DNA from: Xanthomonas sp. Leaf148
GTDB taxonomy: Bacteria > Pseudomonadota > Gammaproteobacteria > Xanthomonadales > Xanthomonadaceae
Assembly (NCBI RefSeq): GCF_001423585.1
Contig: NZ_LMOP01000009.1
Span: 297,496-361,495 of the forward strand
Reading direction: 5' to 3'
Length of the DNA: 64,000 bases
Position 1 is the stretch's first letter, and every line of letters starts with the position of its first letter. A model generated the notes under the pieces. The model had not been told where the DNA came from. It did no database searches and worked only from the letters and a program-made list of their open reading frames with translations. This document shows, piece after piece, positions 22,664 to 30,686 of the stretch. Made by a program: the position numbers and the translations under genes.

Positions 22664-22911
22664 TTAGTCCCTGCGTGCCGGTTGCCGTTAGGTCAGCGGG
22701 TTGCTCGGAACAGCGGTGGTCATCGCGGCCATCGCCCAAGAATCTGTTAAACCGATGCAATCTCGCTGCCATCGTGAGGTCGGCTGACAAGACGGAACGA
22801 GTCTTCGTCGCGCGGCTCAGACGGCGTGCTCATAAACCGCGGTGTTACATGCAGATTCCTAGCATCGGCGGCGACCGCGCTGCGCTGCATGCAGTCTTTT
22901 TGCAAGCGGAC

Positions 22912-23499
22912 TTAAAACGTCACCCAGAAGCAGTTGTACTGCCGTCGCAAGCGCAACACGCTGCGCGCAGGCGTACCGCTGGCGAGGTTCTGTTCCAAGC
23001 GCAGGCCCCAGGGGCGCGGGCGTGTGGGCGTGGGCAATGGCGCGTCGATCGCGCTGCCATCCAGCGACGGGGCTGTTGCGGCGGTGTCTGCGTCCCAGGT
23101 CGGTGTATCGGTTTGTGGATACATCGGTGCGATGTCCAGCAGCGGGCGTTGCACGATGGCTTCCAGTCGGCTCAGCACCTGGTTGGCCGCCGCGTCGGAT
23201 TGCCCGCTCCACAGGTAAAGGCTGGACAGTCGATTGACGTCGCGGCTGTCTACGGCGCTTTGCAGGAGCGACACCAGCTCGCTCAACCGGCGTGGGCAGC
23301 CATAGCGGTGCAGCCCGGTATTGCCCTGTGTGCGCGGGGCCGGCGGCGCACGCATTGCCGCGCCCACGTCTTCGCAACGGCGGTCGGTGAACATGGTTTG
23401 CCCGTCGGGCGTGACGCAGCGACGGATCTCCTGTGCCTGTACGCGATTGGCGGCAGGCAGGCAAAGCAGCAGCAACATCACTGGCAGGAGGCGAGACAT
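22912..23499 (-). CDS. Exported protein with DUF4124-like segment
   Basis: A 195-residue protein starting M-S-R-L-L-P-V-M. A signal peptide (about residues 1-23, hydrophobic Leu run, A-N-R-V-Q-A-Q cleavage region) indicates export to the periplasm. Residues 25-45 (R-R-C-V-T-P-D-G-Q-T-M-F-T-D-R-R-C) match the DUF4124 pattern of a Cys pair around a Y/F-T-D core. The rest is not recognised. It is convergent with the upstream kinase gene and not clearly in an operon. Function is unknown. Confidence 0.75.
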   Translation of the reverse strand: MSRLLPVMLLLLCLPAANRVQAQEIRRCVTPDGQTMFTDRRCEDVGAAMRAPPAPRTQGNTGLHRYGCPRRLSELVSLLQSAVDSRDVNRLSSLYLWSGQSDAAANQVLSRLEAIVQRPLLDIAPMYPQTDTPTWDADTAATAPSLDGSAIDAPLPTPTRPRPWGLRLEQNLASGTPARSVLRLRRQYNCFWVTF

Positions 23500-23645
23500 C
23501 CGCGCAGCGTAGCCGGGCGCGCGTGAGCTGGCGAGAAACGCGAAAGAACGCGCGCCTGCACGCGTGACGTAGCTGGCCGCGCCTGCCGGAGTTGAATCGT
23601 TTGTACCGGTGAATTGCCGCACATGGGCCGAGCGCGTAGCTGCGC

Positions 23646-24473
23646 TCAGCGCCCCAGCAGTTGCAGTACCTGCGTGGTGGGCTTGGCCAGGTTGAGCGTG
23701 TAGAAGTGCAGCGCCGGTGCGCCGCCGGCGATCAGGCGTTCGCACAAACTGGCCACCACTTCCGCGCCGAAGGCGCGCACCGCATCGGCGTCGTCGCCAT
23801 ACGACTGCATCTTCTTGCCGATCCAGCGCGGGATCTCGGCCCCGCATTGCTCGGAAAAACGCCGCAGCTGCGAAAAATTAGAGATCGGCATGATGCCGGG
23901 AACGATCGGCACCTCCACGCCCATACGCTGCACCGCGTCGCGAAAATGGAAGTAGGCATCGGCGTTGTAGAAATACTGGGTGATCGCCGCATCGGCGCCG
24001 GCATCGACCTTGGCCTTGAAGTAGCGCAGATCGCTCAACGCATCGACCGCTTGCGGATGGGTTTCCGGATACGCGCCGACTTCGATCCGGAAGGCGTCGC
24101 CGTGCTCGGCGCGGATAAAGGCGATCAGGTCCGAGGCGTAGCGCAGGTCGCCCGGATGTCCCATGCCCGAGGGCAGGTCGCCGCGCAGCGCGACGATGCG
24201 GGTACAGCCGATGGCGCGATACAGCTTGAGCAGTTCGCGAATCTCCTGGCGGTTGCCGCCCACGCAGGACAGATGCGGTGCCGATTCGAAGCCGTGTTTC
24301 TGCTTGAGGTGGCGCACCGTCTCGGAGGTGTAGCTGAGCGTGGAGCCGCCGGCGCCGAAGGTGCACGACACATATTCGGGCGCATAGCCCTTCAACTTGG
24401 TCGCGGTGCGGTCCAGCTGCGCGCGCTGGTCGTCGGTCTTGGGCGGGTAAAATTCGAAACTGAGATGCGTCAT
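23646..24473 (-). CDS. metF: 5,10-methylenetetrahydrofolate reductase MetF
   Basis: FAD enzyme reducing methylene-THF to methyl-THF for methionine synthesis. The 275-residue TIM-barrel protein opens with S-F-E-F-Y-P-P-K and contains the family segments L-R-G-D-L-P and A-A-I-T-Q-Y-F-Y. The Met at 24473 is taken as start because the conserved N-terminus begins there; the frame extends ten codons upstream to 24503. The gene stands alone and is not next to ahcY as in some relatives. A perfect 14-bp palindrome lies 40 bp upstream. Confidence 0.96.
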   Translation of the reverse strand: MTHLSFEFYPPKTDDQRAQLDRTATKLKGYAPEYVSCTFGAGGSTLSYTSETVRHLKQKHGFESAPHLSCVGGNRQEIRELLKLYRAIGCTRIVALRGDLPSGMGHPGDLRYASDLIAFIRAEHGDAFRIEVGAYPETHPQAVDALSDLRYFKAKVDAGADAAITQYFYNADAYFHFRDAVQRMGVEVPIVPGIMPISNFSQLRRFSEQCGAEIPRWIGKKMQSYGDDADAVRAFGAEVVASLCERLIAGGAPALHFYTLNLAKPTTQVLQLLGR

Positions 24474-24511
24474 CGCGGCGGGTCCGGCGGATCGTGCTTG
24501 CATAATATCGC

Positions 24512-24525
24512 TTCATCGCGATGAA
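24512..24525. promoter_or_regulatory. Candidate operator upstream of metF
   Basis: TTCATCGCGATGAA is a perfect 14-bp palindrome centred about 45 bp upstream of the metF start. It lies in an otherwise AT-rich stretch with ATAATAT, the only AT-rich patch nearby, so it probably overlaps the promoter. A transcription factor dimer, for example a methionine-cycle regulator such as MetR or an ArsR-type SahR, is possible. This is inference; the specific factor cannot be named from sequence. Confidence 0.5.
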
Positions 24526-24687
24526 TGCATATTTGGTTGCGAGTGTCTCGATTGGTTGGTGGCGATGCCAGTGTGAAGGTGTGCAATGCAGCGATGGAAT
24601 GGTCGGGTCTGCTTGCGTGCGCTTGTCGCGCGGCGCGGCGCGCGGGGTAAAGCTCGGGTACCCCACGCCACTTGATCGGAGCGCGAC

Positions 24688-25193
24688 ATGCAAGAGCAGG
24701 AAATGGACGTTATCGCCGAATCGCTGGGCCGCATCTGGGTGGCGTTGGCGCGCAGCGTCGGCGATCTGGCGCTCGCCTTGGCCTAGAGCGTGTTATGTAC
24801 TTTGAGGTGAGTGCGAAGCGTCCTGTGGCGCGTCGAGACAAGGCGTGCGCTGCGGCCCAGGCTTGGCCGCCTGGGCAAGGCGCGCAATGCGGTATCGGCG
24901 CGCCACAGGGCGCTTCCCGGAGGGTTGGCCGTCAGCGGCACGGAGCGGGCGCCGCGCGGCTTGCCTTGGCGCCAGCCAAGCCGGCGCCACGCAGCACCCG
25001 CTCCGCACCGCTGACAGCCAACGCATCTCATCTCAAAGTGCATAACACGCTCTAACAACCCGGTGTGGATGGCAGCAAGTTGCTGAGCGACTTTGCGGCG
25101 CGTCTGCCGTCGGGCGAGGACGACGGCACGTCCAAGGTGTTCGAAGCGATCCGCCAGTACATCGACCAGGGCGTCGCTCCCGACCAGGAGTGA
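24688..25193 (+). pseudogene. Small conserved-looking gene split by a palindromic element
   Basis: An ATG at 24688 opens 32 codons (M-Q-E-Q-E-M-D-V-I-A start, Ala/Leu-rich end) that run into the element at 24784. After the element, 45 codons in the frame that would continue the first half run from 25056 to the stop at 25191-25193 (V-D-G-S-K-L-L-S-D-F... ending A-P-D-Q-E). Removing 269 bp restores one frame of about 78 codons, except for a TAA at the junction that a single base change would explain. The product is unrecognised, acidic and soluble-looking. Confidence 0.55.
24784..25054. mobile_element. MITE-like palindromic element (about 270 bp) with TA flanks
   Basis: The terminal inverted repeats, 24784-24811 and 25027-25054, are 28 bp with 26 matches, beginning TAGAGCGTGTTATG. 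Nested inside are a second inverted pair (AGCGTCCTGTGGCGCG with CGCGCCACAGGGCGCT) and a third (GTTGGCCGTCAGCGGC with CGCTGACAGCCAAC). No transposase is encoded; the open frames on both strands are byproducts of GC-rich palindromes. A TA lies at both ends, consistent with target duplication by an IS630/Tc1- or IS5-like transposase acting in trans. Confidence 0.65.
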
Positions 25194-25323
25194 GCATCAC
25201 CACGCGCGTCCGCTGCACGCAGGCGCGCGCGATGCAGGCCTGGTGTGCAGCGGCGTCGCACGCTCTACGCCATGCATTGACATCTGCCTGCCTACACTGG
25301 GCCCCCTTTAACGGAGCGCCTTC

Positions 25324-26301
25324 ATGTCCGACACCACGATGACCGCCATCGCCATCCGCGATGGCAAGGGCGACGCCGACGCGCTGTATGCCATCGAGCA
25401 GGCGCGCCCGCGTCCAGCGCCGGGGCAGGTGTTGATCCGCGTGCATGCGGCGGGCATCAATCGCCCCGATCTGCTGCAGCGTGCCGGGCACTATCCGCCG
25501 CCGCCGGGCGCGCCGGAGACGCTGGGTCTGGAAGTGGCCGGCGAGATCGTGGAGCCGGCCGGTCGCTGGAAGGTGGGCGACCGTGTGTGTGCGCTGCTGG
25601 GCGGCGGTGGCTATGCCCAATATGTGGCGGTCGATGCGCGGCATGTGCTGCCGATTCCTGCCGGCATGGATCTGGTGCAGGCGGCCGCGTTGCCGGAAAC
25701 CATCTTCACTGCCTATACCAACCTGTTCGAGCATGGCCGCTTGGCGGCCGGCGAATGGCTGTTGCTGCATGGTGCGACTTCAGGGATTGGCGTCACCGCC
25801 ATCCAGATGGCCAAGGCCACCGGTGCGCACGTGTTGGCCACTGCGCGCTCGGCCGGCAAGGCGGCGCAGGCGCGCGAGCTGGGCGCCGATGTGGCGATCG
25901 ATTCCACCAGTGAGTCGTTTGTGGCCGTGGCCAAGGAGCATGGCGGTGTGGACGTGGCGCTCGACATGGTGGGCGCTGCGGTCTTTGCCGATACGCTGGA
26001 AGCGCTCAACCCGCGCGGGCGCATCGTCTACATCGCTTCGCAGGCCGGTTCGACCATCGAGGTGCCGATTCCGCAGCTGATGCGCAAGCAGGCCATCCTC
26101 ACCGGCTCGACCCTGCGTCCGCGCACTGCCGACGAAAAGGCGCGCCTTGCCGCGGAGGTCGAGCGCGTGGTGTGGCCGTGGATCGAACAAGGCAAGATCC
26201 GCGTGCTGATCGACAAGCGCTTCCCGCTCGGTGAGGCGGCTGCGGCGCATCGCTATCTGGAGCAGGGCAGCCATCTGGGCAAAGTGGTGCTGGAGATGTA
26301 G
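25324..26301 (+). CDS. NAD(P)H:quinone oxidoreductase (zinc-free MDR, PIG3-like)
   Basis: A 325-residue medium-chain dehydrogenase/reductase. It has the N-terminal GroES-like fold (A-G-I-N-R-P-D-L-L-Q-R-A-G, typical of PIG3/quinone reductases), no zinc-ligand Cys cluster, and a Rossmann NADP site G-A-T-S-G-I-G-V-T-A near residue 148. It probably reduces quinones or enones with NADPH. ACGGAG lies 8-9 nt before the ATG. It is monocistronic, after the disrupted small gene. Confidence 0.88.
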   Translation: MSDTTMTAIAIRDGKGDADALYAIEQARPRPAPGQVLIRVHAAGINRPDLLQRAGHYPPPPGAPETLGLEVAGEIVEPAGRWKVGDRVCALLGGGGYAQYVAVDARHVLPIPAGMDLVQAAALPETIFTAYTNLFEHGRLAAGEWLLLHGATSGIGVTAIQMAKATGAHVLATARSAGKAAQARELGADVAIDSTSESFVAVAKEHGGVDVALDMVGAAVFADTLEALNPRGRIVYIASQAGSTIEVPIPQLMRKQAILTGSTLRPRTADEKARLAAEVERVVWPWIEQGKIRVLIDKRFPLGEAAAAHRYLEQGSHLGKVVLEM

Positions 26302-26392
26302 GCCGCACGCGGTCGTCGCTGCGACTTCCGCAGACAACGGATGACCGAAACTCAGCAGTATGAGGACGCGAGCCGATACCGCTGGCAGGCGC

Positions 26393-26791
26393 TTATGCGC
26401 TGCGGTTGACCGCCGCTTCGATGTGGTGCCCATCGGGGTCGATGGCGAACGCGGCGTAGTACGCATCGCCGTAGTCGGGTCGCAAACCGGGCACGCCGTT
26501 GCTGCGACCGCCGTGCTCAAGTGCGGCCAGATGAAAAGCGTCTACCGCAGCGGCGGTGCTGGCTGCGAATGCAAGATGGAATCCGCTGCCCGGCGCGCAG
26601 TGCGTTGCCTGTTGCTGTTTCAACGCCAGACAATCCTCGCCGCCGGGGCGGCCATAGCCGACCGCCTGATCGAGCGTGCCTGGTTCCAGATCCGACCACA
26701 CCCGCACATAGCCCAGTGCGCCGAGCACGGCGTCGTAAAACGCGGCTGAGGTTTCGATGTTGCCAACGCCAATGGATACGTGATGCAGCAT
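26393..26791 (-). CDS. VOC family protein (glyoxalase-like)
   Basis: A 132-residue VOC protein beginning M-L-H-H-V-S-I-G-V and ending with A-F-A-I-D-P-D-G-H-H-I-E-A, the typical metal-ligand end of extradiol-dioxygenase/glyoxalase folds. Both halves of the fold are present. Substrate is unknown. It is convergent with the quinone oxidoreductase gene. Confidence 0.85.
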   Translation of the reverse strand: MLHHVSIGVGNIETSAAFYDAVLGALGYVRVWSDLEPGTLDQAVGYGRPGGEDCLALKQQQATHCAPGSGFHLAFAASTAAAVDAFHLAALEHGGRSNGVPGLRPDYGDAYYAAFAIDPDGHHIEAAVNRSA

Positions 26792-27162
26792 CGATGCAGT
26801 CCTGTGATGAGTGGCGCGCGTGTGCCGGCTGGCGATCCTGGTGTGTGCGGATGCCGTGGGTCAATCGCCTGCAGTGATTGCAGCCCGTCAAGGCGCTTGC
26901 AGGAACCGACGCAGTGGCCTGCATCGCATCTGTCAGCCAGGCGCCGCGCCGCGGAATGCTGACGGAGCCGCTGCATGGCGCCCATGCAGGTATAGCAAAA
27001 CAAGCAGGAGCGATGTCTCGCAGCGGGCCATGGCCTGACCGTACACTGCGCCGTCGCACACGTGTGGCCGGAGGTCGCACCACAGGTTGCGTCGGCCCGA
27101 TGCCGTCGCAGCAGGCAGTGCAAAGCAACCAGCACGACTCCCCTATCAGCACGAAGGTTTCG
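26792..27162. other. Divergent intergenic region
   Basis: This 371-bp space between the divergent VOC and sugar-dehydrogenase genes must hold promoters for both. I could not identify convincing -35/-10 pairs or palindromic operators. An open frame continuing upstream of the dehydrogenase start (to 26878) lacks family homology and is not counted as coding. Confidence 0.4.
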
Positions 27163-28098
27163 ATGAAGCATCCAGACGCATTGCGCATTGCCCTTGTCGG
27201 GATCGGCAAGATCGCCCGCGACCAGCACGTGCCGACCATCGCCGCGCGCCCGGACGTGCAGTTGGTGGCCACGGTGAGCCGGCATGGCACGGTCGATGGC
27301 GTCCCGGCGTATCACACCCTGGATGAAGCGTTCGCCGCGCATCCGGAGCTTGAAGCTGTCGCCTTATGCACACCACCGGTCGGGCGGCATGCCTTGGCGC
27401 AGGCGGCGTTGAGCGCTGGCCGGCATGTCTTTCTGGAAAAACCGCCGGCCGCCACGCTTGCCGAGATCGACGACCTGCGCAAGGTGGCGCAGCACGCGCA
27501 GCGCAGCCTGTTCACCAGTTGGCATTCGCGTTGCGCGGCCGGCGTGGAGCCTGCACGCGCGTGGTTGGCCGACAAACAGATCGTGCGCGCGCACATCACC
27601 TGGAAGGAAGACATCCGCCACTGGCATCCCGGGCAGGACTGGATCCTCGAACCCGGCGGCATGGGCGTGTTCGATCCCGGCATTAATGCGTTGTCCATCG
27701 TCACCCACCTGTTGCCGCGCAGCTTCGCATTGCGCGAGGCCGAGCTGCACACACCGCAAAACCGTCAGGCACCGCTGTACGCCAGACTTGCGTTTGTCGA
27801 TACCGCCGGCGTGCCGGTGACGGCGGAGTTCGACTTCCTGCAGACCGGCCACCAGCGCTGGGATATCGAAGTGGAAACTACCCAGGGCGTGCTGATGCTC
27901 AGCGAAGGCGGTGCCAAACTGCACATCGACGGGCAAGCGCAGACCGTGCCCGCATCCAGCGAATACGACGGCCTGTATCGACGGTTTGTGCAGTTGGTGC
28001 GTGCCGGCGAATCGGAGGTGGATGTCGCTCCGTTCGTGCATGTGGCCGATGCGTTTTTGCTCGGGGCACGCACGGTCACCGCGCCGTTTGCCTGGTAA
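27163..28098 (+). CDS. Gfo/Idh/MocA oxidoreductase, D-galactose 1-dehydrogenase-like
   Basis: A 311-residue NAD(P)-dependent dehydrogenase. The N-terminal Rossmann motif I-A-L-V-G-I-G-K-I-A-R-D-Q-H at residues 9-22 closely matches the galactose/arabinose 1-dehydrogenase group. It is followed by the conserved E-K-P-P-A motif near residue 95 and a C-terminal alpha/beta substrate domain with the D-P-G-I-N-A-L-S segment. It probably oxidises an aldose at C1; the precise sugar is an inference from the family. The ATG at 27163 gives the conserved N-terminus. A strong terminator follows. Confidence 0.82.
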   Translation: MKHPDALRIALVGIGKIARDQHVPTIAARPDVQLVATVSRHGTVDGVPAYHTLDEAFAAHPELEAVALCTPPVGRHALAQAALSAGRHVFLEKPPAATLAEIDDLRKVAQHAQRSLFTSWHSRCAAGVEPARAWLADKQIVRAHITWKEDIRHWHPGQDWILEPGGMGVFDPGINALSIVTHLLPRSFALREAELHTPQNRQAPLYARLAFVDTAGVPVTAEFDFLQTGHQRWDIEVETTQGVLMLSEGGAKLHIDGQAQTVPASSEYDGLYRRFVQLVRAGESEVDVAPFVHVADAFLLGARTVTAPFAW

Positions 28099-28131
28099 GT
28101 CGGTCGCGCTATCGCGGTGACCTTGCTGAAG

Positions 28132-28163
28132 AACAACACCGACTCTTGGTCGGTGTTGTTTCG
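28132..28163 (+). terminator. Rho-independent terminator (bidirectional)
   Basis: A perfect 12-bp stem (AACAACACCGAC / GTCGGTGTTGTT, loop TCTTG) is flanked by T on the right and A-rich sequence on the left. It can end both the sugar dehydrogenase (+) and the convergent phosphatase-membrane fusion gene (-). Confidence 0.85.
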
Positions 28164-28243
28164 CCTTGATCGCGCATTTGCATGATGACTGCAATGCCAT
28201 CGCGCCACATGCGCAGGGGCAGCGCCGCTGCTGCTGGTGCCGA

Positions 28244-29914
28244 TCAACGGCTTTCCAGTGCCACGTCGTCTTGCCCGACGTTTTCGGTATTGCGGACATC
28301 TGCCACCGAGAGGGGTGTACTCGCCGGCTTGCGCAGCGCTGGGGTGATCTGCGCGCGGAAGCGCCTGACCACCCACGTCTCATCGAGCAACGCAAACGCG
28401 AAGAAACCCAGCAAGGTGCCCGCGACCAGCGTGGGCGCATGCGTAAACGTGCCAGGCAACAAGAGACTGAGCCACAGGAAGATATTAGGCGAGGTCTGCA
28501 GCAGGTGAATATCCGCCGCAATGCCGGCATCGATCCGCTTGCCGGTCACGCGCTGGTGCGCGCGTAAGTACAACGCACTGCCCACGCGGCACGCCAGCAA
28601 TAGTGTAAACGGCAGCAGCAATGCGCCCCAGGCGTGCCAACCGCCATCCATCAATGCGTGTACGAGTGCGGTTCCTTCGGTGCGTAGCCCGACCAGCAAG
28701 GCCATCGGCACCATCGTCAATGCGCCCACCCAGCCCCAGTTGGTCGCGAGCTTGCCGGCTGCGATCGGCCGCGCCCGCCGCCATCCCTGTGCGGCCAGCG
28801 AGGGCAGTGCCAAGGCAAGCAGCAGCACCACGAAGAACCGCTCCAGCGCATGTGCGTTGCCCAGCAGCTCACGGTGATCCACAACCAGCACCAGCAAGAG
28901 CAGCGGCAGCAGCACCGACAACACCAACGTATAGCGCGCTGCAAAAAAGTAATCGCCGCCGCGTGCCAGCGAGAAGGTCGGCACCGATAACGCCGGCGGC
29001 ACGATCAACAACAAACCAATCACATGGATCCATTCGTTCTGGAAATGTGTGAGCAACAGCATGGCGCAGAGCGCGCGTGCCACGCTGATCACGCACAGCG
29101 CAATGTTTTCCGGCCCTTGCGTCAGCCGTAAGGCACCGGCCTCGATGCGTACCGACAGGAAGAACGCATTGACTGCCAGCAAGGCGACGATGGCTGTGGT
29201 GCTGGCAATATGCGGCACATGCACGCCCACGCACGACAGCGCGAAGCCGCCTAGCGCGGCGAGTAACATCCATTGCAGGAGATGGATTTCGGTTTGCTCG
29301 CCCAGATAGTTCATGCGCGAGGAGCTGCGCGCAGTCATCTGTTTGAGCTCGTCCCACGACAGCGGCCGGGAGTTGGGCAGCCGGAAATCGATGTAGTCGG
29401 CAGGTGGCAGGCCGGAGGCGATCAGCGCAAACACCTCGACGATGTATTTGTGCGCCACCACCAGCACCTGCTTGCCTTGCCGGTCCAATGGCGCAAGCAC
29501 GGTGTCGTAGTAATGCTTGCAGCGGGCATACATGTCCATCCAGTGTTCGCCATCGGGCGGCGCGCCGTCGGCATCGTGGAAGCAGGCGTCGTAGAGGCGG
29601 TGGCCGATCGACTTCTTGATCAGCGTCTTGTTCTTGCCGGCGAAGATGCCGAAATCGCGCTCCACCAATGCAGCGCTGGAGATCACCTGCGGGGTCCCGG
29701 TGACGCCTTCCAGGATGATGGCCGCGGTTACCTGCGCGCGTTCGAGCGTGGACACGTGGACCTGATCGAAGTGCAGCCCGCGTTGACGAACGTAATCGGC
29801 TGCCTGGCGCGCCTGGCGACGGCCCAGCGGGGTGAGTGGCGAGTTCTGCGCGCCTGCAAAATAGTTCTGTTCGTTTGCGAGCGACTCGCCATGACGGACG
29901 AAGTACAAAGGCAT
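28244..29914 (-). CDS. Histidine phosphatase domain fused to polytopic membrane domain
   Basis: A 556-residue protein with a cytosolic-type histidine phosphatase domain (residues 1-205). Catalytic R-H-G is at residues 7-9, Arg59 in S-T-L-E-R, acid Glu85 in L-V-E-R-D-F-G, and the second His in V-V-A-H-K at 155, so the active site looks complete. About ten hydrophobic helices follow (about 212-530), with a G-A-L-T-M-V-P segment reminiscent of cation antiporters. No assignable transporter signature is complete. Start M-P-L-Y-F-V-R-H-G is taken at 29914; the frame reaches 30025 but homology begins here. Function is unknown. Confidence 0.8.
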   Translation of the reverse strand: MPLYFVRHGESLANEQNYFAGAQNSPLTPLGRRQARQAADYVRQRGLHFDQVHVSTLERAQVTAAIILEGVTGTPQVISSAALVERDFGIFAGKNKTLIKKSIGHRLYDACFHDADGAPPDGEHWMDMYARCKHYYDTVLAPLDRQGKQVLVVAHKYIVEVFALIASGLPPADYIDFRLPNSRPLSWDELKQMTARSSSRMNYLGEQTEIHLLQWMLLAALGGFALSCVGVHVPHIASTTAIVALLAVNAFFLSVRIEAGALRLTQGPENIALCVISVARALCAMLLLTHFQNEWIHVIGLLLIVPPALSVPTFSLARGGDYFFAARYTLVLSVLLPLLLLVLVVDHRELLGNAHALERFFVVLLLALALPSLAAQGWRRARPIAAGKLATNWGWVGALTMVPMALLVGLRTEGTALVHALMDGGWHAWGALLLPFTLLLACRVGSALYLRAHQRVTGKRIDAGIAADIHLLQTSPNIFLWLSLLLPGTFTHAPTLVAGTLLGFFAFALLDETWVVRRFRAQITPALRKPASTPLSVADVRNTENVGQDDVALESR

Positions 29915-30686
29915 GGACTGGGCTCCGGTAATGCACCACTGATCGGTGAGTCCGGTAGCGTTGCAACACGAGTTGCCGACATGGCGCCTGCACAGCTGCC
30001 AGGCGACCGCTGATGGATGCGGCATAGGCCGCGTATCCGTCGGTGCCTCGCGCCGTCAGCCCATGTGACGGTTGCTTGCGACGTTGTGTCGATCATTGCT
30101 CATGCGGCAAAGCCATCGGCTCGCGGTCAACCGGTTGCATGCCATGTGGGCAGGTGGGGCGGCATGCATCCGATTGCCAGTAGGTCCGGCGAGCCGAGCG
30201 TTTCGTTGCGACGCGAACGCTGTTTTTATCGATCGATTCATCTGCTGACCAAGAATGTGTCGATCACACCCGTTTGCTTGGTGTGCGCGTGTCATCGAGT
30301 GCGACGGCATGCGCGCAGTGTCGTTGCGCGATACGAAGCGATCATGTTGCCCGCAGACGCACAACGCCTGTGTACGCGAAATGCGGCACAGGCGTTGGCT
30401 GATGCGGTCAACAGGTTGACGATCACGCAGTTGTCTTCTCGGTAGCCTGCTTGCGAGATCTGGTTACTGCCAGGTGTGCAGGTGCGATTTCGAGCAGCCA
30501 ACAAAACGACTGTGCTCACCGCCAGGCGGGCGCGGACGTTGCTCGGTGCGGCATGTACCACGCGTACATGCCGGTTCGTCCGCGCCATCCACACCCACCT
30601 GACGACTGCTCGCTACGTTCTGTTGGCCGCTCTTACATCACCTGCACATGCAGGCAACGCCGGTGGGCACATGGCTGCGGTCGGGA
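29915..30686. other. Large intergenic region with a palindromic element
   Basis: These 772 bp between two minus-strand genes hold the second copy of the palindromic repeat at 30491-30633 and otherwise show no convincing coding sequence or RNA gene. Composition is lower in GC around 30100-30450 than in flanking genes. The promoter of the phosphatase-membrane fusion must lie just above 29914. Confidence 0.5.
30491..30633. repeat. Palindromic intergenic element, copy 2 (143 bp)
   Basis: 17-bp terminal inverted repeats, 30491-30507 and 30617-30633, have two mismatches. A central perfect hairpin of CGGCATGTAC / GTACATGCCG with a short loop lies inside, and GGCGCGGAC pairs with GTCCGCGCC outside it. 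The whole unit is therefore an almost continuous imperfect palindrome able to fold into one long cruciform. It shares the blocks CAAAACGACTGTGC and ACGACTGCTCGCTACGTT with copy 1. Confidence 0.8.

Noticed and set aside
25277-25298. TTGACA and TACACT hexamers upstream of the quinone oxidoreductase gene
   Set aside because: The spacer is 10 bp, far from the 16-18 bp needed for a sigma-70 promoter.
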